Positions 49,719 through 61,571 of a stretch of 64,000 bases of DNA are shown here, piece by piece. Location: the NCBI RefSeq assembly GCF_963259705.1, contig NC_081841.1, positions 118,739,033 through 118,803,032 on the forward strand, in the 5' to 3' direction. Made by a program: the position numbers and the translations under genes. Within the stretch, counting starts at the first letter, position 1, and each line of letters opens with the position of its first letter. Origin of the DNA: Myotis daubentonii. Its lineage: Eukaryota > Chordata > Mammalia > Chiroptera > Vespertilionidae. The notes under the pieces were generated by a model that saw only the letters and a list, made by a program, of their open reading frames with translations, did not search any database and was not told where the DNA came from.

Positions 49719-52013
49719 AGCTCTGAAATGACGAGAATTCTGATAATATTAACAACTCCCGCTATTTTAAGTGGCGTTTCCACAAAAATGTCATTTCAAA
49801 CAGGAAGAATTCCTGTTTATAGAGCTCAGAAGTTCTGTATAAAGCTTTCAAATGAGGAATGTACTGTTTATGTTTAACATTGAGACTTAATTGGCGTGCC
49901 GTTTTTTGACAGAAACAGTTTACATCCTGAAGGTTCTAGTATTCACTTCTAAGAAGTATGTCAAATTGTGGTAAAACTCTTAAAATACACAATTATATTG
50001 CCGTGAAATGAATATGAACGTGTAAGAAGCAGTAGAAACACAAGTAAATAGAATCTAACTACATTTACTGCCGAGTTCAATTACCGAGATTACAGGAAGA
50101 AAGCTATGAAATGACGCGAATTCTGATAATATTAACGACACCGGACATTTTATGTGGCATTTTCACAAAAATGTCATTTCAAACAGGAAGAATTCCTGTT
50201 TATAGAACTCAGAACTTTTGTTCAAGGCTTAAATGAGGAGAATACGGTTAATGTTTACAATTGAGGGTGAATTGGCATGGCGTTATTTGACTGAAACAGT
50301 TTATATCGTGAAGGTTCTAGTATACACTTCAAGGGAAAACGTCAAATTGTGGTAAAACTCTTAAAATACACAATTATATTCCCAGAAAATGAATATGAAC
50401 GTGTAAGAAGCAGTTGAAACACAAGTAAATAGAATCTAACTACATTTAGTGCTGAGTTCAATTACTGACATTAGAGGTAGAAAGCTCTGAAATGACGAGA
50501 TTCTGATAATATTAACAACTCCCGCTATTTTAAGTGGCGTTTCCACAAAAATGTCATTTCAAACAGGAAGAATTCCTGTTTATAGAGCTCAGAAGTTGTG
50601 TATAAAGCTTTTAAATGAGGAGTGTACTGTTTATGTTTAACATTGAGACTTATTTGGCCAGGCGTTTTTTGACTGAAACAGTTTATACTGTGAAGGTTCT
50701 AGTATATACTTCTTAGGAAACTGTAAAAATGTGGTAAAACTCTTAAAATACACAATTATCTTTCAAGGAAATGATTATGAACTTGTGAAAAACTGTGGAA
50801 ACACGAGTAAATAGAATCTAAATAAGTTTAATGCCGAATTCAATTACCCAGATTACAAGTATAAAGCTCTGAAGTTTTGAGAATTCTGATAATAATAACA
50901 ACCCCGGGTATTTTATGTGGCGTTTTCACAAAAATGTCATTTCCAACAGGAAGAATTCCTGTTTATAGAGCTCAGAAGTTCTGTATAAAGCTTTCAAATG
51001 AGGAGTGTACTGTTTATGTTTAACATTGAGACTTATTTGGCGTGCCGTTTTTTGACAGAAACAGTTTACATCCTGAAGGTTCTAGTATACACTTCTAAGA
51101 AATATGTCAAATTGTGGTAAAACTCTTAGAATACACAATTATATTCCCAGAAAATGAATATGAACGTGTAAGAAGCAGTTGAAACACAAGTAAATAGAAT
51201 GTACCTACATTTAGTGCTGAGTTCAATTACTGACATTAGAGGTAGAAAGCTCTGAAATGACGAGAATTCTGATAATATTAACAACTCCCGCTATTTTAAG
51301 TGGCGTTTCCACAAAAATGTCATTTCAAGCAGGAAGAATTCCTGTTTATAGAGCTCAGAAGTTGTGTATAAAGCTTTTAAATGAGGAGTCTACTATTTAT
51401 GTTTAACATTGAGACTTAATTGGCCTGGCGTTTTTTGACTGAAACAGTTTATATCCTGAAGGTTCTAGAATATACTCCTAAGAAAAATGTCAAATAGTGG
51501 TAAAACTCTTAAAATACCCAATTATATTCCAGGGAAATGAATATGAACTTGTAACAAACAGTTGAAACACGAGTAAATAGAGTCTAACTCCATTTAATGC
51601 CGAGTTCATTTACCTAGACTACAGGTAGAAAGCTCTGAAATGACGCGAATTCTGATAATATTAACAACTCCGGCTATTTTAAGTGGCGTTTTCACAAAAA
51701 TGTCATTTCCAACAGGAAGAATTCCTGTTTATAGAGCTCAGAAGTTCTGTATAGAGCTTTCAAATGAGGAGTGTACTGTTTATGTTTAACATTGAGACTT
51801 TTTTGGCATGCCGTTTTTTGACAGAAACAGTTTACATCCTGAAGGTTCTAGTATACACTTCTAAGAAATATGTCAAATTGTGGTAAAACTCTTAGAATAC
51901 ACAATTATATTCCCAGAAAATGAATATGAACGTGTAAGAAGCAGTTGAAACACAAGTAAATAGAATGTACCTACATTTAGTGCTGAGTTCAATTACTGAC
52001 ATTAGAGGTAGAA
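49719..52013. repeat. HOR unit 25: six-mer A-B-C-D-E-F
   Basis: 2295-bp unit with starts at 49719, 50102, 50483, 50865, 51248 and 51631. It is the counterpart of unit 22 and shares ACAGGAAGAAAGC and GTATAGAGCTTTC. Changes since the duplication include TTTCAAGCAGG in E and GGCATGCCG in F. Confidence 0.93.
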
Positions 52014-53925
52014 AGCTCTGAAATGACGAGAATTCTGATAATATTAACAACTCCCGCTATTTTAAGTGGCGTTTCCACAAAAATGTCATTTCAAACAGGA
52101 AGAATTCCTGTTTATAGAGCTCAGAAGTTCTGTATAAAGCTTTCAAATGAGGAATGTACTGTTTATGTTTAACATTGAGACTTAATTGGCGTGCCGTTTT
52201 TTGACAGAAACAGTTTACATCCTGAAGTTTCTAGTATTCACTTCTAAGAAGTATGTCAAATTGTGGTAAAACTCTTAAAATACACATTTATATTGCCGTG
52301 AAATGAATATGAATGTGTAAGAAGCAGTAGAAACACAAGTAAATAGAATCTAACTACATTTACTGCCGAGTTCAATTACCGAGATTACAGGTAGAAAGCT
52401 ATGAAATGACGCGAATTCTGATAATATTAACGACACCAGACATTTTATGTGGCATTTTCACAAAAATGTCATTTCAAACAGGAAGAATTCCTGTTTATAG
52501 AACTCAGAACTTTTGTTCAAGGCTTAAATGAGGAGAATACGGTTAATGTTTACAATTGAGGGTGAATTGGCATGGCGTTATTTGACTGAAACAGTTTATA
52601 TCGTGAAGGTTCTAGTATACACTTCAAGGGAAAACGTCAAATTGTGGTAAAACTCTTAAAATACACAATTATATTCCCAGAAAATGAATATGAACGTGTA
52701 AGAAGCAGTTGAAACACAAGTAAATAGAATCTAACTACATTTAGTGCTGAGTTCAATTACTGACATTAGAGGTAGAAAGCTCTGAAATGACGAGATTCTG
52801 ATAATATTAACAACTCCCGCTATTTTAAGTGGCGTTTCCACAAAAATGTCATTTCAAACAGGAAGAATTCCTGTTTATAGAGCTCAGAAGTTGTGTATAA
52901 AGCTTTTAAATGAGGAGTGTACTGTTTATGTTTAACATTGAGACTTAATTGGCCAGGCGTTTTTTGACTGAAACAGTTTATACTGTGAAGGTTCTAGTAT
53001 ATACTTCTTAGGAAACTGTAAAAATGTGGTAAAACTCTTAAAATACACAATTATCTTTCAAGGAAATGATTATGAACTTGTGAAAAACTGTTGAAACACG
53101 AGTAAATAGAATCTAAATAAGTTTAATGCCGAATTCAATTACCCAGATTACAAGTATAAAGCTCTGAAGTTTTGAGAATTCTGATAATATTAACAACCCC
53201 GGGTATTTTATGTGGCGTTTTCACAAAAATGTCATTTCAAACAGGAAGAATTCCTGTTTATAGAGCTCAGAAGTTCTGTATAAAGCTTTCAAATGAGGAG
53301 TGTACTGTTTATGTTTAACATTGAGACTTATTTGGCGTGCCGTTTTTTGACAGAAACAGTTTACATCCTGAAGGTTCTAGAAAATACTCCTAAGAAAAAT
53401 GTCAAATAGTGGTAAAACTCTTAAAATACCCAATTATATTCCAGGGAAATGAATATGAACTTGTAACAAACAGTTGAAACACGAGTAAATAGAGTCTAAC
53501 TCCATTTAATGCCGAGTTCATTTACCTAGACTACAGGTAGAAAGCTCTGAAATGACGCGAATTCTGATAATATTAACAACTCCGGCTATTTTAAGTGGCG
53601 TTTTCACAAAAATGTCATTTCCAACAGGAAGAATTCCTGTTTATAGAGCTCAGAAGTTCTGTATAAAGCTTTCAAATGAGGAGTGTACTGTTTATGTTTA
53701 ACATTGAGACTTTTTTGGCGTGCCGTTTTTTGACAGAAACAGTTTACATCCTGAAGGTTCTAGTATACACTTCTAAGAGATATGTCAAATTGTGGTAAAA
53801 CTCTTAGAATACACAATTATATTCCCAGAAAATGAATATGAACGTGTAAGAAGCAGTTGAAACACAAGTAAATAGAATGTACCTACATTTAGTGCTGAGT
53901 TCAATTACTGACATTAGAGGTAGAA
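52014..53925. repeat. HOR unit 26: five-mer A-B-C-D/E(late)-F
   Basis: 1912-bp unit with starts at 52014, 52397, 52778, 53160 and 53543. A, B and C match unit 23. The fourth monomer is an independent D/E fusion: D persists past TTTACATCC and E starts only at 53381, so the junction is between 53365 and 53380 instead of near monomer position 125. It also has a private TCTAGAAAATACTCC. Confidence 0.92.
53160..53542. repeat. Independent late-junction D/E hybrid monomer
   Basis: It carries D's GAGTGTACTG, ACTTATTTGGCG and TTTACATCC but E's CTCCTAAG, CAAATAGTGG, ACCCAATTAT and CTAGACTACAGG. It lacks the GAGGGG hallmark of the common D/E fusion, so it is a separate recombination event between the same two types. 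Confidence 0.9.
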
Positions 53926-55834
53926 AGCTCTGAAATGACGAGAATTCTGATAATATTAACAACTCCCGCTATTTTAAGTGGCGTTTCCACAAAAATGTCA
54001 TTTCAAACAGGAAGAATTCCTGTTTATAGAGCTCAGAAGTTCTGTATAAAGCTTTCAAATGAGGAATGTACTGTTTATGTTTAACATTGAGACTTAATTG
54101 GCGTGCCGTTTTTTGACAGAAACAGTTTACATCCTGAAGGTTCTAGTATTCACTTCTAAGAAGTATGTCAAATTGTGGTAAAACTCTTAAAATACACAAT
54201 TATATTGCCGTGAAATGAATATGAACGTGTAAGAAGCAGTAGAAACACAAGTAAATAGAATCTAACTACATTTACTGCCGAGTTCAATTACCGAGATTAC
54301 AGGTAGAAAGCTATGAAATGACGCGAATTCTGATAATATTAACGACACCGGACATTTTATGTGGCATTTTCACAAAAATGTCATTTCAAACAGGAAGAAT
54401 TCCTGTTTATAGAACTCAGAACTTTTGTTCAAGGCTTAAATGAGGAGAATACGGTTAATGTTTACAATTGAGGGTGAATTGGCATGGCGTTATTTGACTG
54501 AAACAGTTTATATCGTGAAGGTTCTAGTATACACTTCAAGGGAAAACGTCAAATTGTGGTAAAACTCTTAAAATACACAATTATATTCCCAGAAAATGAA
54601 TATGAACGTGTAAGAAGCAGTTGAAACACAAGTAAATAGAATCTAACTACATTTAGTGCTGAGTTCAATTACTGACATTAGAGGTAGAAAGCTCTGAAAT
54701 GACGAGATTCTGATAATATTAACAACTCCCGCTATTTTAAGTGGCGTTTCCACAAAAATGTCATTTCAAACTGGAAGAATTCCTGTTTATAGAGCTCAGA
54801 AGTTGTGTATAAAGCTTTTAAATGAGGAGTGTACTGTTTATGTTTAACATTGAGACTTAATTGGCCAGGCGTTTTTTGACTGAAACAGTTTATACTGTGA
54901 AGGTTCTAGTATATACTTCTTAGGAAACTGTAAAAATGTGGTAAAACTCTTAAAATACACAATTATCTTTCAAGGAAATGATTATGAACTTGTGAAAAAC
55001 TGTTGAAACACGAGTAAATAGAATCTAAATAAGTTTAATGCCGAATTCAATTACCCAGATTACAAGTATAAAGCTCTGAAGTTTTGAGAATTCTGATAAT
55101 ATTAACAACCCCGGGTATTTTATGTGGCGTTTTCACAAAAATGTCATTTCCAACAGGAAGAATTCCTGTTTATAGAGCTCAGAAGTTCTGTATAAAGCTT
55201 TTAAATGAGGGGTCTACTATTTATGTTTAACATTGAGACTTAATTGGCCTGGCGTTTTTTGACTGAAACAGTTTATATCCTGAAGGTTCTAGAATATACT
55301 CCTAAGAAAAATGTCAAATAGTGGTAAAACTCTTAAAATACCCAATTATATTCCAGGGAAATGAATATGAACTTGTAACAAACAGTTGAAACACGAGTAA
55401 ATAGATAACTCCATTTAATGCCGAGTTCATTTACCTAGACTACAGGTAGAAAGCTCTGAAATGACGCGAATTCTGATAATATTAACAACTCCGGCTATTT
55501 TAAGTGGCGTTTTCACAAAAATGTCATTTCCAACAGGAAGAATTCCTGTTTATAGAGCTCAGAAGTTCTGTATAAAGCTTTCAAATGAGGAGTGTACTGT
55601 TTATGTTTAACATTGAGACTTTTTTGGCGTGCCGTTTTTTGACAGAAACAGTTTACATCCTGAAGGTTCTAGTATACACTTCTAAGAGATATGTCAAATT
55701 GTGGTAAAACTCTTAGAATACACAATTATATTCCCAGAAAATGAATATGAACGTGTAAGAAGCAGTTGAAACACAAGTAAATAGAATGTACCTACATTTA
55801 GTGCTGAGTTCAATTACTGACATTAGAGGTAGAA
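53926..55834. repeat. HOR unit 27: five-mer A-B-C-D/E-F
   Basis: 1909-bp unit with starts at 53926, 54309, 54690, 55072 and 55452. The D/E monomer is 380 bp, the shortest in the window, owing to a private 3-bp deletion (AATAGATAACTCC for AATAGAGTCTAACTCC). Confidence 0.92.
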
Positions 55835-56983
55835 AGCTCTGAAATGACGAGAATTCTGATAATATTAACAACTCCCGCTATTTTAAGTGGCGTTTCCACA
55901 AAAATGTCATTTCAAACAGGAAGAATTCCTGTTTATAGAGCTCAGAAGTTCTGTATAAAGCTTTCAAATGAGGAATGTACTGTTTATGTTTAACATTGAG
56001 ACTTAATTGGCGTGCCGTTTTTTGACAGAAACAGTTTACATCCTGAAGGTTCTAGTATTCACTTCTAAGAAGTATGTCAAATTGTGGTAAAACTCTTAGA
56101 ATACACAATTATATTCCCAGAAAATGAATATGAACGTGTAAGAAGCAGTTGAAACACAAGTAAATAGAATGTACCTACATTTAGTGCTGAGTTCAATTAC
56201 TGACATTAGAGGTAGAAAGCTCTGAAATGACGAGAATTCTGATAATATTAACAACTCCCGCTATTTTAAGTGGCGTTTCCACAAAAATGTCATTTCAAAC
56301 AGGAAGAATTCCTGTTTATAGAGCTCAGAAGTTCTGTATAAAGCTTTCAAATGAGGAGTCTACTATTTATGTTTAACATTGAGACTTAATTGGCCTGGCG
56401 TTTTTTGACTGAAACAGTTTATATCCTGAAGGTTCTAGAATATACTCCTAAGAAAAATGTCAAATAGTGGTAAAACTCTTAAAATACCCAATTATATTCC
56501 AGGGAAATGAATATGAACTTGTAACAAACAGTTGAAACACGAGTAAATAGAGTCTAACTCCATTTAATGCCGAGTTCATTTACCTAGACTACAGGTAGAA
56601 AGCTCTGAAATGACGCGAATTCTGATAATATTAACAACTCCGGCTATTTTAAGTGGCGTTTTCACAAAAATGTCATTTCCAACAGGAAGAATTCCTGTTT
56701 ATAGAGCTCAGAAGTTCTGTATAAAGCTTTCAAATGAGGAGTGTACTGTTTATGTTTAACATTGAGACTTTTTTGGCGTGCCGTTTTTTGACAGAAACAG
56801 TTTACATCCTGAAGGTTCTAGTATACACTTCTAAGAGATATGTCAAATTGTGGTAAAACTCTTAGAATACACAATTATATTCCCAGAAAATGAATATGAA
56901 CGTGTAAGAAGCAGTTGAAACACAAGTAAATAGAATGTACCTACATTTAGTGCTGAGTTCAATTACTGACATTAGAGGTAGAA
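55835..56983. repeat. HOR unit 28: three-mer A/D-A/E-F
   Basis: 1149-bp unit with starts at 55835, 56218 and 56601. The first monomer is A up to CTAAGAAGTATG and D/F-type from 56099 (CTTAGAATAC), with the junction between 56073 and 56098. The second is A up to about 56348 and E after 56358. Three monomers are missing relative to the six-mer. Confidence 0.91.
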
Positions 56984-58893
56984 AGCTCTGAAATGACGAG
57001 AATTCTGATAATATTAACAACTCCCGCTATTTTAAGTGGCGTTTCCACAAAAATGTCATTTCAAACAGGAAGAATTCCTGTTTATAGAGCTCAGAAGTTC
57101 TGTATAAAGCTTTCAAATGAGGAATGTACTGTTTATGTTTAACATTGAGACTTAATTGGCGTGCCGTTTTTTGACAGAAACAGTTTACATCCTGAAGGTT
57201 CTAGTATTCACTTCTAAGAAGTATGTCAAATTGTGGTAAAACTCTTAAAATACACAATTATATTGCCGTGAAATGAATATGAACGTGTAAGAAGCAGTAG
57301 AAACACAAGTAAATAGAATCTAACTACATTTACTGCCGAGTTCAATTACCGAGATTACAGGTAGAAAGCTATGAAATGACGCGAATTCTGATAATATTAA
57401 CGACACCGGACATTTTATGTGGCATTTTCACAAAAATGTCATTTCAAACAGGAACAATTCCTGTTTATAGAACTCAGAACTTTTGTTCAAGGCTTAAATG
57501 AGGAGAATACGGTTAATGTTTACAATTGAGGGTGAATTGGCATGGCGTTATTTGACTGAAACAGTTTATATCGTGAAGGTTCTAGTATACACTTCAAGGG
57601 AAAACGTCAAATTGTGGTAAAACTCTTAAAATACACAATTATATTCCCAGAAAATGAATATGAACGTGTAAGAAGCAGTTGAAACACAAGTAAATAGAAT
57701 CTAACTACATTTAGTGCTGAGTTCAATTACTGACATTAGAGGTAGAAAGCTCTGAAATGACGAGATTCTGATAATATTAACAACTCCCGCTATTTTAAGT
57801 GGCGTTTCCACAAAAATGTCATTTCAAACTGGAAGAATTCCTGTTTATAGAGCTCAGAAGTTGTGTATAAAGCTTTTAAATGAGGAGTGTACTGTTTATG
57901 TTTAACATTGAGACTTAATTGGCCAGGCGTTTTTTGACTGAAACAGTTTATACTGTGAAGGTTCTAGTATATACTTCTTAGGAAACTGTAAAAATGTGGT
58001 AAAACTCTTAAAATACACAATTATCTTTCAAGGAAATGATTATGAACTTGTGAAAAACTGTTGAAACACGAGTAAATAGAATCTAAATAAGTTTAATGCC
58101 GAATTCAATTACCCAGATTACAAGTATAAAGCTCTGAAGTTTTGAGAATTCTGATAATATTAACAACCCCGGGTATTTTATGTGGCGTTTTCACAAAAAT
58201 GTCATTTCCAACAGGAAGAATTCCTGTTTATAGAGCTCAGAAGTTCTGTATAAAGCTTTTAAATGAGGGGTCTACTATTTATGTTTAACATTGAGACTTA
58301 ATTGGCCTGGCGTTTTTTGACTGAAACAGTTTATATCCTGAAGGTTCTAGAATATACTCCTAAGAAAAATGTCAAATAGTGGTAAAACTCTTAAAATACC
58401 CAATTATATTCCAGGGAAATGAATATGAACTTGTAACACAGTTGAAACACGAGTAAATAGAGTCTAACTCCATTTAATGCCGAGTTCATTTACCTAGACT
58501 ACAGGTAGAAAGCTCTGAAATGACGCGAATTCTGATAATATTAACAACTCCGGCTATTTTAAGTGGCGTTTTCACAAAAATGTCATTTCCAACAGGAAGA
58601 ATTCCTGTTTATAGAGCTCAGAAGTTCTGTATAAAGCTTTCAAATGAGGAGTGTACTGTTTATGTTTAACATTGAGACTTTTTTGGCGTGCCGTTTTTTG
58701 ACAGAAACAGTTTACATCCTGAAGGTTCTAGTATACACTTCTAAGAGATATGTCAAATTGTGGTAAAACTCTTAGAATACACAATTATATTCCCAGAAAA
58801 TGAATATGAACGTGTAAGAAGCAGTAGAAACACAAGTAAATAGAATGTACCTACATTTAGTGCTGAGTTCAATTACTGACATTAGAGGTAGAA
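56984..58893. repeat. HOR unit 29: five-mer A-B-C-D/E-F
   Basis: 1910-bp unit with starts at 56984, 57367, 57748, 58130 and 58511. It has the 2-bp D/E deletion, B GGAACAATTCC and C AAACTGGAAG, all matching unit 15, 28679 bp upstream. F has a private GCAGTAGAAACAC. Confidence 0.92.
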
Positions 58894-61571
58894 AGCTCTG
58901 AAATGACGAGAATTCTGATAATATTAACAACTCCCGCTATTTTAAGTGGCGTTTCCACAAAAATGTCATTTCAAACAGGAAGAATTCCTGTTTATAGAGC
59001 TCAGAAGTTCTGTATAAAGCTTTCAAATGAGGAATGTACTGTTTATGTTTAACATTGAGACTTAATTGGCGTGCCGTTTTTTGACAGAAACAGTTTACAT
59101 CCTGAAGGTTCTAGTATTCACTTCTAAGAAGTATGTCAACTTGTGGTAAAACTCTTAAAATACACAATTATATTGCCGTGAAATGAATATGAACGTGTAA
59201 GAAGCAGTAGAAACACAAGTAAATAGAATCTAACTACATTTACTGCCGAGTTCAATTACCGAGATTACAGGTAGAAAGCTATGAAATGACGCGAATTCTG
59301 ATAATATTAACGACACCGGACATTTTATGTGGCATTTTCACAAAAATGTCATTTCAAACAGGAAGAATTCCTGTTTATAGAACTCAGAACTTTTGTTCAA
59401 GGCTTAAATGAGGAGAATACGGTTAATGTTTACAATTGAGGGTGAATTGGCATGGCGTTATTTGACTGAAACAGTTTATATCGTGAAGGTTCTAGTATAC
59501 ACTTCAAGGGAAAACGTCAAATTGTGGTAAAACTCTTAAAATACACAATTATATTCCCAGAAAATGAATATGAACGTGTAAGAAGCAGTTGAAACACAAG
59601 TAAATAGAATCTAACTACATTTAGTGCTGAGTTCAATTACTGACATTAGAGGTAGAAAGCTCTGAAATGACGAGATTCTGATAATATTAACAACTCCCGC
59701 TATTTTAAGTGGCGTTTCCACAAAAATGTCATTTCAAACAGGAAGAATTCCTGTTTATAGAGCTCAGAAGTTGTGTATAAAGCTTTTAAATGAGGAGTGT
59801 ACTGTTTATGTTTAACATTGAGACTTAATTGGCCAGGCGTTTTTTGACTGAAACAGTTTATACTGTGAAGGTTCTAGTATATACTTCTTAGGAAACTGTA
59901 AAAATGTGGTGAAACTCTTAAAATACACAATTATCTTTCAAGGAAATGATTATGAACTTGTGAAAAACTGTGGAAACACGAGTAAATAGAATCTAAATAA
60001 GTTTAATGCCGAATTCAATTACCCAGATTACAAGTATAAAGCTCTGAAGTTTTGAGAATTCTGATAATATTAACAACCCCGGGTATTTTATGTGGCGTTT
60101 TCACAAAAATGTCATTTCAAACAGGAAGAATTCCTGTTTATAGAGCTCAGAAGTTCTGTATAAAGCTTTCAAATGAGGAGTGTACTGTTTATGTTTAACA
60201 TTGAGACTTATTTGGCGTGCCGTTTTTTGACAGAAACAGTTTACATCCTGAAGGTTCTAGTATACACTTCTAAGAAATATGTCAAATTGTGGTAAAACTC
60301 TTAGAATACACAATTATATTCCCAGAAAATGAATATGAACGTGTAAGAAGCAGTTGAAACACAAGTAAATAGAATGTACCTACATTTAGTGCTGAGTTCA
60401 ATTACTGACATTAGAGGTAGAAAGCTCTGAAATGACGAGAATTCTGATAATATTAACAACTCCCGCTATTTTAAGTGGCGTTTCCACAAAAATGTCATTT
60501 CAAACAGGAAGAATTCCTGTTTATAGAGCTCAGAAGTTGTGTATAAAGCTTTTAAATGAGGAGTGTACTGTTTATGTTTAACATTGAGACTTAATTGGCC
60601 AGGCGTTTTTTGACTGAAACAGTTTATACTGTGAAGGTTCTAGTATATACTTCTTAGGAAACTGTAAAAATGTGGTAAAACTCTTAAAATACACAATTAT
60701 CTTTCAAGGAAATGATTATGAACTTGTGAAAAACTGTTGAAACACGAATAAATAGAATCTAAATAAGTTTAATGCCGAATTCAATTACCCAGATTACAAG
60801 TATAAAGCTCTGAAGTTTTGAGAATTCTGATAATATTAACAACCCCGGGTATTTTATGTGGCGTTTTCACAAAAATGTCATTTCCAACAGGAAGAATTCC
60901 TGTTTATAGAGCTCAGAAGTTCTGTATAAAGCTTTTAAATGAGGGGTCTACTATTTATGTTTAACATTGAGACTTAATTGGCCTGGCGTTTTTTGACTGA
61001 AACAGTTTATATCCTGAAGGTTCTAGAATATACTCCTAAGAAAAATGTCAAATAGTGGTAAAACTCTTAAAATACCCAATTATATTCCAGGGAAATGAAT
61101 ATGAACTTGTAACAAACAGATGAAACACGAGTAAATAGAGTCTAACTCCATTTAATGCCGAGTTCATTTACCTAGACTACAGGTAGAAAGCTCTGAAATG
61201 ACGCGAATTCTGATAATATTAACAACTCCGGCTATTTTAAGTGGCGTTTTCACAAAAATGTCATTTCCAACAGGAAGAATTCCTGTTTATAGAGCTCAGA
61301 AGTTCTGTATAAAGCTTTCAAATGAGGAGTGTACTGTTTATGTTTAACATTGAGACTTTTTTGGCGTGCCGTTTTTTGACAGAAACAGTTTACATCCTGA
61401 AGGTTCTAGTATACACTTCTAAGAGATATGTCAAATTGTGGTAAAACTCTTAGAATACACAATTATATTCCCAGAAAATGAATATGAACGTGTAAGAAGC
61501 AGTTGAAACACAAGTAAATAGAATGTACCTACATTTAGTGCTGAGTTCAATTACTGACATTAGAGGTAGAA
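58894..61571. repeat. HOR unit 30: seven-mer A-B-C-D-E/C-D/E-F
   Basis: 2678-bp unit with starts at 58894, 59277, 59658, 60040, 60423, 60806 and 61189. It has the same architecture and private markers as unit 17 (CACGAATAAATAG, AACAGATGAAAC). A has ATGTCAACTTGTGG, shared only with unit 31. Confidence 0.93.
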
